Shown piece by piece: positions 1-11,002 of a DNA stretch of 64,000 nucleotides. Position numbers and translations under genes: made by a program. The notes beneath the pieces are model-generated. The model was given only the letters and a program-made list of their open reading frames with translations. It made no database searches and was not told the DNA's origin. Position 1 is the first letter of the stretch. Each line of letters begins with the position of its first letter. Location: the NCBI GenBank assembly GCA_963681505.1, contig OY811974.1:10531961-10595960 (forward strand), given 5' to 3'. The stretch comes from Eunapius fragilis. Taxonomy: Eukaryota > Porifera > Demospongiae > Spongillida > Spongillidae.

Positions 1-372
1 GCCCCGCCCACAACTCCTCCCGCTATCAACCCGATGACCTGGCTCTTGAGTTCATTGGCTGCAGGAACAGCAGTAGGACTTCCTGAAGAGTACGGGGAAG
101 GTGACAGCACCAGGGAGGAGTCCAATCGAAAGTGTGATGATGATGGTGATGGTGATGAGGTTGAAGGGAAAGGTGATTCTGTTGCTGAAAATGATGATTG
201 CATTGTTGAGGGGTATAGAGGATGACATCGTTGAGGGGTCCAGAGAGGATGACATCATTGGCTGCAGTGACGTTGATGCTTCTGATGTAGTGTTAGGGTT
301 TTCCCCTGAGGGGGAGGTGGCCCTGATGTCGTAGACAGTGAACTCTGCCTGTAGCAGAGCACTGCCATTGTC
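1..372 (-). pseudogene. Stalk/transmembrane exon of membrane-protein gene, copy A, frameshifted
   Basis: This is the exon equivalent to 35302-35753 and 43632-44083. It begins after a good acceptor (cctcctccccag at about 373-385 on the minus strand) and opens with DNGSALLQAEFTVYDIRA, then a Ser/Thr/Pro-rich stalk, and should end in the membrane segment (IGLIAGGVVGG at the window edge). Copy A carries an extra 25 bp at about 205-230, a tandem duplication of the Ser/Pro-coding stretch absent from the other two copies. It shifts the frame before the membrane helix, so as read the protein would lose its anchor. The 3' end of the exon and the cytoplasmic tail lie outside the window. Function unknown; the architecture suggests a single-pass surface protein. 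Confidence 0.6.
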
Positions 373-401
373 CTGGGGAGGAGGAAAAAGGAGCCAGGGG
401 T

Positions 402-740
402 GGGGCATGACAGGATGTGGAGGGAGGGAGGGTACAATGTATGGAGAGCAGGTAATGAGCTATGAGTAACATGCACAGTAGGTGTGTCCTGTGGCTAGAC
501 TGACAATGTGTGTACAATGTACCATGGGACAAGTGCATCACTAGCATGTCTGATGCACTAGGCCCTCACCATCAGTCAATACCTTTCACACTCTCACACC
601 CTCACCATCAGTCCACACCTCCACACCTTACCATCAGTCCACACCTCCACACCCTCACCATCCGTCCACACCTCCACACCCTCACCATCAGTCCACACCT
701 CCGCACCCTCACCATTCAGTCCACACCTCCACACCCTCAC
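402..740. repeat. Intron with 26-bp-type CACACCTCCACACCCTCACC repeats
   Basis: Positions about 575-740 hold six or so imperfect copies of a pyrimidine-rich unit (cacacctccacaccctcacc plus atcagtc). It lies between two putative exons of the minus-strand membrane-protein gene. Nothing coding is seen at 402-575. Confidence 0.7.
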
Positions 741-902
741 CTGACCTCCTTCATAGCTGATATGACATCTCCTGCAGCTATCACCAAGGAACCATTGTTA
801 GCGGTTACATAAAACTCCACCGCCGAGATGTTAGAAGAGTTTCTTGAGGCGCTGGTGATGATGACATCATATCCTGTTGTCAGGGCAACAGAGCCTACAG
901 AC
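741..902 (-). CDS. Ectodomain exon of membrane-protein gene, copy A
   Basis: An exon bounded by an acceptor (ccccctctcag, just above 902) and a donor (gtgagg, just below 741). It encodes about 53 residues including TGYDVIITSASRNSSNIS, FYVTANNGSLVIAAGDVISA and MKE. Two Asn-X-Ser/Thr sites (NSS, NIS) and another (NGS) fit an extracellular segment, and the motif F-x-V-x-A-x-NGSL resembles the start of the next exon (DNGSALLQAEFTVYDIRA), suggesting repeated small modules. The phase at the 3' end does not directly match the exon at 1-372, so a further exon or another splice site may be used. Family not recognised. Confidence 0.5.
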
Positions 903-1259
903 CTGAGAGGGGGGGCAGGGGGTATCAACGCACCTCACCATCCTCATATATGTTAAGCCCTAGGCACCCCCACCCTCCCAGTCCCTCCCTTTGGCACCCA
1001 CCCCTTCACTATACAGTAATAAGGTACTGTACATGTATATGTGTAGCTAATGAGGGAAACTTCTGGTAACTCCTCCTCCTTAAGGGTATCTCCTCGCTTT
1101 TTAGGGTAACCCCTTTAGAGGGTCTGGACCCCTTCAGAGTGTAACCCCTCCCCTTCAGAGTGTAACCACTCCCCAGGGTCACTCCTCCCCTTGAGATGGT
1201 CACTCCTCATTGTGAGGGTAACTACAATGGTTCTGAATGGATGGCACTGTACACATCAT

Positions 1260-1680
1260 TCACCCCATTGCTGTTCCAAATGTGTTACCATCTCACTTGC
1301 CCCACCCCCCATCACCCCTCCCCCAGGATTGCTGTCCCAAATGTGTTACCATCCCACTTGCCCCCTCTAGGAATGCTGTTCCAAGTGTGTTACCATGTTA
1401 CCATCCCACTTACCCCCCAGGATTGCTGTCCCAAATGTGTTACCATCCCACCTCCTCCCCCCACCCCCACATTTCAGTCCAATGTGTTACCATCCCACCT
1501 CCTCCCCCCACCCCCACATTGCTATCCCAAATGTGTTACCATCCCACCTCCTCCCCCCACCCCCACATTGCTATCCCAAATGTATTACCATCCACCTCCT
1601 CCCCATCCCCGCATTGCTGTCCCAAATGTGTTACCATCCACCTCCTCTCCCCACCCCTTACATTGCTGTGGTCCCATACT
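1260..1680. repeat. About 50-bp tandem repeat, pyrimidine rich
   Basis: Seven or eight imperfect units of gctgtcccaaatgtgttacc followed by a C-rich tail (atcccacctcctcccccc). The reading frames across it are low complexity and not taken as genes. It lies in the presumed intron between 902 and about 3850. Confidence 0.85.
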
Positions 1681-1885
1681 GCTTACCCATCAGTGCCGTA
1701 TGTGGTACATTCATGTGCTGAGCACGAGATGTTCACCACATGAGTCACGATGGCACTGAACGTCATGATCCTTCGCAACACCTAGAGTGAGAACAGGTCA
1801 TAGGTTTGGAGACTGACTGGAGCGATGGGAAGGGAAAGAGGGACAGGCCTAAGCACTATCGGATGCTGTGGCACGGCAGGCTAAT

Positions 1886-2823
1886 GTAGGGTATATACAT
1901 GTACAGCCTAATGTAGGGTATATACATGTACAGCCTAATGTAGGGTATATACATGTACAGCCTAATGTAGGGTATATACATGTACAACCTAATGTAGGGT
2001 ATATACATGTACAGCCTAATGTAGGGTATATACATGTACAGCCTAATGTAGGGTATATACATGTACAACCTAATGTAGGGTATATACATGTACAGCCTAA
2101 TGTAGGGTATATACATGTACAGCCTAATGTAGGGTATATACATGTACAGCCTAATGTAGGGTATATACATGTACAGCCTAATGTAGGGTATATACATGTA
2201 CAGCCTAATGTAGGGTATATACATGTACAGCCTAATGTAGGGTATATACATGTACAGCCTAATGTAGGGTATATACATGTACAGCCTAATGTAGGGTATA
2301 TACATGTACAGCCTAATGTAGGGTATATACATGTACAGCCTAATGTAGGGTGTATACATGTATAGCCTAATGTAGGGTATATACATGTACAGCCTAATGT
2401 AGGGTATATACATGTACAGCCTAATGTAGGGTATATACATGTACAGCCTAATGTAGGGTATATACATGTACAGCCTAATGTAGGGTATATACATGTACAG
2501 CCTAATGTAGGGTATATACATGTACAGGCTAATGTAGGGTATATACATGTACAGCCTAATGTAGGGTATATACATGTACAGCCTAATGTAGGGTATATAC
2601 ATGTACAGCCTAATGTAGGGTATATACATGTACAACCTAATGTAGGGTATATACATGTACAGCCTAATGTAGGGTATATACATGTACAACCTAATGTAGG
2701 GTATATACATGTACAGCCTAATGTAGGATGTATACATGTACAGCCTAATGTAGGGTATATACATGTAGAGCCTAATGTAGGGTATATACATGTACAGCCT
2801 AATGTAGGGTATATACATGTAAA
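1886..2823. repeat. 27-bp minisatellite, about 34 copies
   Basis: Nearly perfect head-to-tail copies of a 27-bp unit (cctaatgtagggtatatac plus atgtacag). Because 27 is divisible by three, long open frames with a 9-residue repeat run on both strands; these are a by-product. Variants (acaacc, gtatac, agagcc, aggcta) are scattered, which would allow array alleles to be tracked. It sits in the presumed intron of the minus-strand membrane-protein gene. Confidence 0.97.
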
Positions 2824-2919
2824 TGGTTCGGATACGTGTGCATTATATTATTCATGTTGGTTTTGCATGAACAATAATTTGGTAGGTGTTCATACGTGTA
2901 CATGAGGTATGATTGCTAT

Positions 2920-3690
2920 ATCTTTTAAACGGAGTCAAGTGAGCCTTGCACGAGGTCATCATCAAAGGAAGGTTTAAAGCTAACTGGAGAGGAGAAATTG
3001 GCCAGCACCTACGGTGATGCGCAAGCACCAAAGTGGTCTTGCCTTTAAAGAGAACGAAAAATCATAGCTGCCACATCTCACCCCCCATTTTCAAGGAAAC
3101 CAAACAATCTACCTTAAAAGGTATTACTGGGCTTCACTAGAGTAATGAATTCCCTAATGAGTCCTTTCAGGGCTTCAAGTCGTATGTATTTAGTGTGTGT
3201 TGTGAGCTAGTTAACCTCAAGAAGGACAACACATACGGACTTCAGACAAGGAAGGAGAAGCACATGTTAAGTCTTCAGCAAAGGGAAATCTGTCGCTAAC
3301 TTCCTGGATAAGTTTGATACTGGGGAGGTCACTGGAGCTTCAGGTGGTGCACTGCAATCTCCTAAATGATTTGGAAGCAGGACTAGTGGAGAGACAAGGA
3401 TTTGGATTGAGCTTGTTTCCTGGTGAATAAACTGTGGCCTCAGTTTAAATTCCCTAAATGCGTTTGCTCCATTTCTGGAGTAGTATGCTCAGAGGGTTCC
3501 TATACTTCCCACTTAAGGCAGCTGATCCCAACCATACAGGCCCAGTCCAAGAACTAGAAAGGGTGAAGAAAGCACTTTAAGGAAGGAACATTTCCATCAC
3601 ATTTGATGGAACAACCAGAATTTGTGAAGCCTTTGCAGTGGTTGCAGACTGCATCGATGAATAGTGGTCCTACATGTTTTACTTATCAAA
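2920..3690 (+). pseudogene. Decayed coding relic, probably transposase-derived
   Basis: Plus-strand frames broken by stops and shifts still read like protein: ANFLDKFDTGEVTGASGGAL at about 3297-3355 and ISITFDGTTRICEAFAVVAD at about 3592-3650. The phrase with FDGTT followed by EAFAVV resembles the catalytic-core segment of BED/hAT-like transposases, where an acidic residue precedes G-T-T; this is a weak, remembered resemblance. No terminal repeats were found. Confidence 0.35.
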
Positions 3691-3869
3691 AAAACTGTAT
3701 TCAGAAATTTTGATCCGAATGGATATCTAAAATTATCCTCCGCGGATATCCGAATACCGCTAGGGTAAAATTGCGCTAATCCCTAAAGAGGAAGAAGGGA
3801 GGGGAGGGATGGGGAAGAGAAGGTGTGGAGGACTCTGGGTAGCACGCACACACGCCTCCATCAGCTTGT

Positions 3870-3945
3870 TCTGTTCGGCCACCATCACGATGACACTGTT
3901 CACAGCCTCTGTCTTTGTCCCATTGGCAGTGATCACAGTGGTATT
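3870..3945 (-). CDS. Possible upstream exon of membrane-protein gene, copy A
   Basis: After an acceptor-like catgactccag the minus strand reads SNTTVITANGTKTEAVNSVI then VMVAEQNKLMEACV, followed by a donor-like gtgcgt. Two N-glycosylation sites (NTT, NGT) match the extracellular character of the exon at 741-902. Exact borders are uncertain. It may be the next exon up of the same gene; the first exon was not found. Confidence 0.35.
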
Positions 3946-4009
3946 ACTAGCTGGAGTCATGGAGACATGATGTATAAACCATATGCACACGTGCATGCAT
4001 GCACAACAT

Positions 4010-4237
4010 ACACGCACATATACACACACACACACATACACATATCCTACCTGAGGGACAGGGATTGGTATGCGTGTGCGCGCGTGTGTGTACATGCACA
4101 TGTACATCGTCACATATGCACTGTGTAAGGTATGATGTAATGGTTGATGACATGGTGTGTAAGGTATGATGTAATGGTGTGAAAAGTATGATGTAATGGT
4201 GTGTAAGGTATGATGTAAGTGTAAGGTATGGTGTAAT
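4010..4237. repeat. CA/GT tract and 20-bp gtgtaaggtatgatgtaatg repeats
   Basis: A CA-rich stretch and a GT/GC-alternating stretch (4010-4115) lead into about five imperfect copies of gtgtaaggtatgatgtaatg at 4126-4240. Confidence 0.8.
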
Positions 4238-4243
4238 GGTGTC

Positions 4244-4462
4244 CTGGGTGAAAAAATTACGCGTTGTGAGAAGTATTCAAGCAAATTTCCACGTTGCAAG
4301 AAGCCTGGGGACTGGTAATTACTTGTCCACCTTATCCAAATGCTATGAATTTGTTGAAAGCGTTGCCACTCGCGTGGCGTAAAAAGGGACATTATTCTAA
4401 TGTGACAACAGTCGTCGTTACCGTACTCATTAACGTCGCGCAACGCGTAATTTTTCACCCAG
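4244..4462. mobile_element. 219-bp inverted-repeat element (MITE-like)
   Basis: The ends are inverted copies of ctgggtgaaaaattacgcg extended by ttg, about 24 bp with one indel and one mismatch (4244-4268 and 4439-4462). No coding frame of note lies inside. It directly abuts the next element at 4463. No clear target duplication. Probably a non-autonomous DNA transposon; family not assigned. Confidence 0.6.
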
Positions 4463-5294
4463 CAGTGTTCATGTTGCCGCGATATATCGCGATCAAATTT
4501 TATATCGCGATTACGATTATATTTTATTATATCGCGATTACAAAGCGGAAATTTACGGATAAAATTACAGCGTACTAACAATAACACTATAAGAGTAGCC
4601 ATATTATTTTAGAGTTGTGACGCAGGAAGATACATTTTTATAGTCGTGCAGGAAGGTGACGCCATCTTTTCTTCGCAGTATGCTCTATGCGGTAGAAAAA
4701 CCCTTTCAGAGGGAACCGTGGTTGCAGCTAGATATTTTTTAGTCAATTCGGATACTAATGGATATACTGACTCATTCACATGACTAAATAACTGGTCTAT
4801 TTTTTTTTCTCAGCATGTTTGCTTGCAGATGCAACCGTTGTAACAGACGTAACAGAGATGCTGCAGTCGTCGGCCGATCGCTTGAATTATCGCTATGTAC
4901 ATTGTACAGTGAAAAACTAATACTAAAAACACATGCAGATAAAAACTTACTTTTTGCCCACAATCCTTAACCAAATCGATCCTATGCGTATGCAAAGAGG
5001 ATCATATTGGTGGTGGTGGTGTTGTGCCTTGAAAGTTGAAACCCACGTGGAGCACTTAATACAGACAACCCACGAAGAGGCTGAGTATTCCTTGTGTATC
5101 CCAAAATGCTCACACACGCCGCTTTCGTGCTTTTTGCGGTCCACAGGAACCTGATCTCTTTTTAGTGGTAATATTGCGGGTTTCTTTAAGAGTCGCCATG
5201 ATGACATGAAGTTATTAATCGAGATTAAAGGTTTTATATCGCGATATATCGCGATTAGGCGATTACGGCCAAAAACGTAATCGCGGCAACACTG
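4463..5294. mobile_element. 832-bp inverted-repeat element with TATCGCGATA palindromes
   Basis: It starts cagtgttc-atgttgccgcgat and ends with the inverse of cagtgttgccgcgatta. Both subterminal regions repeat the palindromic tatatcgcgat (4480-4545 and 5230-5262). The CAGTG start is typical of many hAT elements (established knowledge), but no 8-bp duplication could be matched. The centre (4560-5210) has only short, unconvincing frames, so the element looks non-autonomous. Confidence 0.55.
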
Positions 5295-5313
5295 TGACAC
5301 CCGGTATGTAGTG

Positions 5314-5393
5314 TAGTTCTTTGTTCTTGTGTGTGGTGTACTGTTCATGTTATAATTATAATATATACAACCACACACAAGAACGAAGAACTA
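5314..5393. repeat. 24-bp inverted repeat (hairpin) next to ACACT tract
   Basis: tagttctttgttcttgtgtg plus tggt at 5314-5337 pairs with 5370-5393, with one mismatch and a 32-nt AT-rich loop. A run of (acact)n follows at 5395-5425. Confidence 0.7.
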
Positions 5394-5429
5394 ACTATAC
5401 ACTACACTACACTACACTACACTCACACA

Positions 5430-7231
5430 CAAATGTCCTAAAGAACTACTACTCTGCCCACGATGGCCCTGGATAATGATCTAACTAGACACATGTTCAT
5501 TCTGCTGTAGATGTCAAACAGGGCAACAGATTTGGGGCGACCTTGGCCTCGGTGGATGGACAGTAAAGATGCCAGGCGTGAGAACACGTTTTGGGCTTCC
5601 TTCCCCAATGCCCAAAGGTCTCTATGGCCAGTGGGATGCACACCCACCCAAGCTCCTGACACCTAGCATCATTGGTGGAATGATTTTCACATTCTGCAGC
5701 ATGGGCTGCTGCCCCTAAGGAAGTACTGGCATCTCTTAAGGTGGCAGGAGTGAGGGGTGTAGTGACCGTTATATCAAAGGCAGCAGGCTTGCCTCTATCC
5801 CAACAACACAACAGCTGGATGTGTGTTGATATGATCTCCAGATAGGCCATATCTCACTTCAACCCATACAGGCAGGTGAGCTCAGTGGCAGAGTTTGGCA
5901 AAGGTGTCCCTAAGGTGGTTGTGACGGGTGACCGCATCTCCACCATGCCGGCACGAGGTTGCATGGTGGCATAGAGGGTCAGGTACTGCTTCAGGCAGAA
6001 GGGGCAAGAAGAAGCGGTTGATGTGTCGAGGCCTAGCTACCATCTGATAGCCACTTGGCACTAGCTCTTCTGAATCTAAGTGCATGTTCAAGCCTACAGA
6101 GGGGATGGCAGAGACCCAAGAACTTGCATGGGGGGCAGATAATGATAACATGCGAGCTTTGTTGGCTGGTGAAGCAGAAGAAACTAGAGCTTGGAACATG
6201 TGGGTGTCAAGTTTTAAAGATGTTGAGGGGGAGTGTTAAGCATTGCCTCCACAGTAAGAGAATCCTGTGGAGAAACCTGGGCGTTAAAATGGGAAACAGC
6301 TTGCTATAGGTGAATGTTGTCTGGGCTCCCTAAGTCTGAGGCTGCTAGTGAAGAGATAAAGGCAGCGCATGAGTGAAGAGAGAGCCGGGAGCGAATGCCT
6401 AGCCCACCTTGCTTAGGGCAAAGTTGAGCTTGATGCCACTGAGTGTCAGGCACATCTACTGCTAGGCAAGAAGCAAAGCAATGTCTCAACTCATCATCGA
6501 AGAGCTTTAGGGAGTCAGATCAGAGGCTTGTAGGTGTGGTTCTAGCTAGATGCACAAACTTGCAATAACCATCACACATGCAGAGAAGTGAAATGGCAAA
6601 GTGGAGGTCAACAGCAGAGACATCAGGTAAGGCTCCCAGCAAAGCCCTAAAAAGGCTGCGCTTCTCAGCAAAGAATCTGGAACAGTATATGAAGTCCCCA
6701 ATTGGTGACCCCAGGATCTCCAAATTAGGAAGGATGGAGAACTTTACTGTATCTGGAAAATGGGAGTTTGCCATTCTTGCTGAACATTTCACATTTGGAG
6801 AGATTGATGTGAAACCCTAAATGTGGTCCCAGCTCTTCAATCAAATGCAGGGCACACACTACTGCCAACCTCTCACCTGCAAGCACACACTACTGCCAAC
6901 CTCTCACCTGCAAGCACACACTACTGCCAACCTCTCACCTGCAAGCACGCCATCATCCAGATACCAAAAATTAAGACTTAGATCAAAGCAACCATCATCT
7001 GCTTCTATGCTGGAAACAAGCTTCCGAAGAACAAGAGCAAACAGCATTGGGGCCCAGCGGGTCCCCTTGCTGCACACCTGAATGTGACCTGATTGTACCC
7101 TTGGGGTGCCACAGAATGGAGTGTGAATCATAGCACCATGAATTATTATTACATGTAATAATCTCCGAACAGCGGGTGTACCGATTGCCTCCCGTGAAAG
7201 CATAGCTGCTGTCAAAATCCACCAACCACAA
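5430..7231 (-). pseudogene. R2-like non-LTR retrotransposon, RT to C-terminal part, broken
   Basis: Read on the minus strand from 7231 down, in several frames: reverse-transcriptase core GVQQGDPLGP (about 7075-7105), catalytic box WYLDDG (about 6950), then a thumb-like stretch, a zinc-knuckle region DPLCHHATSCRHGG with TRHNHLRD (about 5890-5970), and an endonuclease-like segment GKPAAFDITVTTPL (about 5740-5790). YxDD is the catalytic motif of reverse transcriptases; the C-terminal CCHC, RHN and D-T/V pattern matches the restriction-like endonuclease of the R2/NeSL class of LINEs (established knowledge). Several stops and frameshifts, plus a 31-bp triplication at 6852-6944, make it non-functional. 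The 5' part is missing. Confidence 0.7.
6852..6944. repeat. 31-bp unit, three copies
   Basis: Three perfect copies of gcacacactactgccaacct plus ctcacctgcaa inside the retrotransposon relic, between the RT catalytic box and the QQGDPLGP motif. Confidence 0.9.
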
Positions 7232-7341
7232 TCACAGCATCCAATGTGCCTACAGACAGTGTCTCAAGCTCACAGTCGCCTTTCTAGCATACTTCCTCAT
7301 TTCCTGATTCCCAGCAGCTGCCTTCCACTTCACTACATGTT

Positions 7342-8790
7342 GTGCGGTCTACGAATGCAAGTCCCACTCATTTTCGAATACAGCCTCAACCTAATTCAAC
7401 TGTACCTCTAACATACCCGTCGGACATGGAGTCACCACTGTCTTCTACACCTCCATCGCCCATTCTTCCTTCACCATCTTTAGTTGCCCAGCAGTTTCAT
7501 GATAAAACCCCGCTACCAGCATTAATCCCGGAGCCTAAATCACCAGGTGGGGGGCCCTCTCATTCTCCTAATCCTTCATGCTCCCACCATATCCACAATG
7601 AATGCCTCATACCATCATCATTGATATCAGAGCTACCCTACCTGGGAAATACCTTGCCTAATAATTCTTCTGCACAACCACACTGTTCATATATAGCCAC
7701 CTCCACATCATCATCATCCTGTTCTTATCCTTTTGTCTCTCCACCAATGCAGTCTCATTGTTTCCCACAGCCTTTGCTGTGCCATGATGATACACTCCCT
7801 CATTGTGATACTCAGGACCATCCTCAGGTAATGACACCCACTATGGTCTCTACTTCCCTCCCCTCAGGTCCAGCTCTAGGTTGTCTAGCTCTGCCTCCAG
7901 AACAGCAGGAATCACCTCCATCATTTCAGCCCTTTCCATAGGTCCAGCAGACCCTCGAGCATGTTGAGGTGGCTATCCCTGGATCAATTCCAAGCTCCAG
8001 GCCATGCGACACTGTTAGGATCTCAAATAGAAAACAGTGCATTGTTGCAGGATGCCAAGAGCTACTGGCCCCCACCATGTGGCAAAACCATATGACACTC
8101 CATGCCAGAGGCCTTTTCCCTGGTGCTGTTCCAAACTTTTGGTTGGAGGAGCAAGACATGCATTGTTGTGCATCCTGTCACCAGCTGGTTGCAAATTCAA
8201 GATCTTCCTCCCACTCCCAACGCTACAAAGGTAGAACTCCCCTAACTTCTAATCCAATGGATACTCCTCGGATATCAGGTAGCCAAAATCAGCCAAATAC
8301 ATACCTCCCCTCTTTTGAGGAGGTGTGTCAGCTTATCCTTCCAGCATTATGGTTCGTCCCCAAGGTATCAAGACCTTCATTTCTCTCAGCCACATTGAGA
8401 CAGGTTGTACTGGAGAACTCAGAACTAGCTTGGCACAAACTTTTCATGCTCCCAAAATGTGTTCTATCCTCACATAAATGCAGAGGACGCCACGATGTGC
8501 CCACGTCAGTGAACTTTCTATGCGACTTGTGGTACAAATATGATTTTGGAACTCTTTTGAACCTTGCCAGGCACAACCATCAGTCACATGACCAGGCAGC
8601 TAGAGACAACCAAGACCTGGTGGCGTAGGCTGTGTCATTGGGGAGAGCTGGTTTATTTTGTTAAACATGCAAAGCTCTAGAGTCAAAGGGGTTAGCCCCC
8701 AATAATGATGACACCTGTCAATTGCTGCAGTCTAAGCACCCAAGCTGTCCTCCACCTGCAGCGCTTGCTTCAAGTGCTCAACCTATTTCT
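7342..8790 (+). pseudogene. R2-like retrotransposon, N-terminal zinc-finger part, truncated
   Basis: A plus-strand frame opens at 7342 with a Pro/Ser-rich region, meets one in-frame amber stop at 7939-7941, and goes on in the same frame to 8628. After the stop come a C2H2-type finger (C-IVAG-C ... NH-MTL-H, about 8038-8100) and a second one (CASCHQLVANSRSSSH), then WHKLFMLPKCVLSSH and LWYKYDFGTLLNLA. Homology to the minus-strand copy at 11474-12312 continues past 8628 in another frame (SPNNDDTCQLLQSKHPSC) up to about 8785. N-terminal zinc fingers are typical of R2/NeSL-class elements, where they bind target DNA. The RT part is absent: the copy stops at the palindrome starting at 8791. Confidence 0.7.
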
Positions 8791-9079
8791 ACAAGTAATA
8801 AAAACATTCTCTACACGAGAAGGTTGGTGGTATATAGGAATCAAAGGTGAGATGGTGGTGTAAAAAGCAAGGGAACAAGGCTTCTGATTGAAAAGGAAAA
8901 ATGAAATAGACCTATATTAGCAGCATGTTGTCATATTTTAATGTGCGTGCTAATATAGGTCTATTTCATTTTTCCTTTTCAATCAGAAGCCTTGTTCCCT
9001 TGCTTTTTACACCACCATCTCACCTTTGATTCCTATATACCACCAACCTTCTCGTGTAGAGAATGTTTTTATTACTTGT
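8791..9079. repeat. Perfect 132-bp inverted repeat with 25-bp spacer
   Basis: 8791-8922 and 8948-9079 are exact reverse complements over 132 bp; the spacer is 8923-8947. It begins exactly where retrotransposon homology ends. It could be a foldback MITE, a recent inverted duplication, or an assembly foldback artefact. Confidence 0.95.
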
Positions 9080-9737
9080 TTCCTAAATTTTTCTGGTGCA
9101 TTTGGTATTGTACTTAGTTCTTGAAACGCATAGAATAAGGTAGCATAAACGTCAACTTGCGCGATCATGACAGGTTTATATTAGAATCTGCAACTCTGTT
9201 GAGGTGTGTACCAAATTTTACACTAGTCCCCAGACTATCTCCATTGAGGAGCAAAGGATTGATAAAGGTTAAAAACGAAGCCATATAATACAAAGAATAA
9301 ATGCACTCTAAGTAAACTGATCTCACGCTATAATCAGATAAACCATGCACCACAATACATGACCAAATTGACGTAAGCAACTTTGGCGTTATACACACAT
9401 TTCAAACAGCGCATATTACTGTAAAACGGAGAGACACAGTATCTCTACCGCTGTAACTAAACTATTCCTTCCATTTTAGCGATATACCATATGCATGCTT
9501 ATAATTTATCGATCCAACATTTATCGATGCCGTATAAACGTACCTTTGGGTGGTCGTTTTGTTGTTCCTTTCGGTACCGCGCTTGACATACGCACGTTTG
9601 GCAGATCTGGCAGCATCTGGGTCTTTCCACTTTTATATGCTCGAGTGGAATCAGAATTGTCCTCATGAGATTATATGGTAAAACCATCGAATTTGATAAC
9701 GCTGGTTATATTATACTGGTGCGTCATGAACATTGTG
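9080..9737. other. No feature recognised
   Basis: AT-moderate DNA with only short frames and no recognisable motif. Confidence 0.6.
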
Positions 9738-10189
9738 ATAGCTGATGTAATGTGCTATTTGTAGATCAACACCAAATAAGGTACTACTCGCTTCAGCCAA
9801 TTGCCCGATCGGTTAGGCGTCTAACAGATACCTGAAGATAACATGCGGACACATCCTGAAGCGATTGGTACACATGGCGTGCTTTACAAACGTTCCTGTC
9901 GTGAGTTATACTCTCCGGAAGGAAGAAGAAGAAGACGACGACGAAGGAGAAATTTTAGGTGGGACTGGGTACGGACGATGGGGACGAGTATTTTTGTTCT
10001 CTAAAAGTACACCGTCTTATGACATATGTATAACGCAGAACTGTTCTCCTTTTTGATATTGCTCGATAGCCACTAAAAGCGAAATGACCCGACTCTTGGC
10101 TGTCCCGCTAGACGCGAGTGACGTTTTTTTAATGACATTCATGATACTGCAGGATTCCTATATGGAACCTACTCGCGTAGGTTCCGATT
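9738..10189 (+). repeat. Dispersed hairpin-ended repeat, copy 1
   Basis: Closely similar, in opposite orientation, to 63094-63545, and more distantly to segments at 29683, 37843, 46113 and 46535. Shared landmarks in order: cgttcctgtcgtgagttat, gggactgggtacg, a ttctct box, gacata, an aaagc-aaatga-ccga box, tttttaatga, tcctatatgga, then a terminal hairpin at 10164-10185 (stem GGAACCTAC / GTAGGTTCC, loop tcgc) followed by gatt. A 63-residue frame (9865-10056; NVPVVSYTLRKEEEE then GTGYGRWGRVFLFSKSTPS) is also found in the 63-kb copy, so a coding ancestor is possible. Identity of the element is unknown. Confidence 0.7.
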
Positions 10190-11002
10190 GAACCAGATTG
10201 TAATATCATACTACGCTCTTTCCCAAAAGGCACTGCAGCAGGTCCCTCTGGTCTACGCATACAGCATTTGCTGGACGCTGCTCTCATCCCACTCCCAACA
10301 TCTATTTGTAATACACTCATAAATCCCCTGGCTGCAGGCAAAGCACCTCCCTTGGTGTCAAGGTTTTTGGCTGGAGGCAGGTTAATCAAGCTGAAAGATG
10401 GAAGCCTCCCAGACATTAGACCCATAGCAGTGGGAGAATCTCTAAGAAGGCTCACTGGAAAGTGCATCTGTGCTCTGGTCAAGAACAAAGCTTCTGATCT
10501 ATTCCAGCCTCTTTAACTGGGGGTCTTCTGCAGCTCAGGCTCTGAAAAGATTGTCCATGGCTTGAAAATGAGCATTCAGAAACACTGGATGGAAGAGGAC
10601 TTCGTGGTCTTCAAAACAGATATGCGAAATGCTTGTAATCTGGTTTCACGACAAGCAGTTCTAGACGAAGGTGCCATATTCTTTCCTGAACTTCTGCCTA
10701 GGGTTTCATGGTGCTATGGTACACACCCTCTGCTGTGGCACCAGCTTAGTCATCTTTCATCTGAGACCGGAGTGCAGCAGGGTGACCCCCTTGGTCCATT
10801 GCTCTTTTCATTGGTACTCCATAAGCTGATATCAAGCATAGACGCTGATGATGACTGCTTGCAAATGCTCTTTCAGGCTTGGTATCTTGATGATGGGGTC
10901 CTCACTGAAAGTCACTCAGCTGTGTTATGGGCCCTCTCTCTCATTGAGGAGCTAGGTCCTTCTTTGCGTAAGAGTAAGGGACCCAGGGGATCACCCTGTT
11001 GA
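10190..11002 (+). pseudogene. R2-like retrotransposon, RT fragment
   Basis: Plus-strand frames with small shifts: FPKGTAAGPSGLRIQHLLDA (about 10220-10275), VSRFLAGGRLIKLKDGSLPD and IRPIAVGESLRRL, then a second frame with GVQQGDPLGPLLFSLVLHKL (about 10763-10822) and WYLDDG (10879-10896). These are RT motifs of a LINE of the same family as 5430-7231. A stop separates the frames at 10516. The 3' half is cut at about 10985, where an inverted copy begins. Confidence 0.75.

Noticed and set aside
1856-2818. 320-codon minus-strand frame with a YIRLYMYIP repeat
   Set aside because: By-product of a 27-bp minisatellite; frames are open on both strands and there is no codon signal or splice context.
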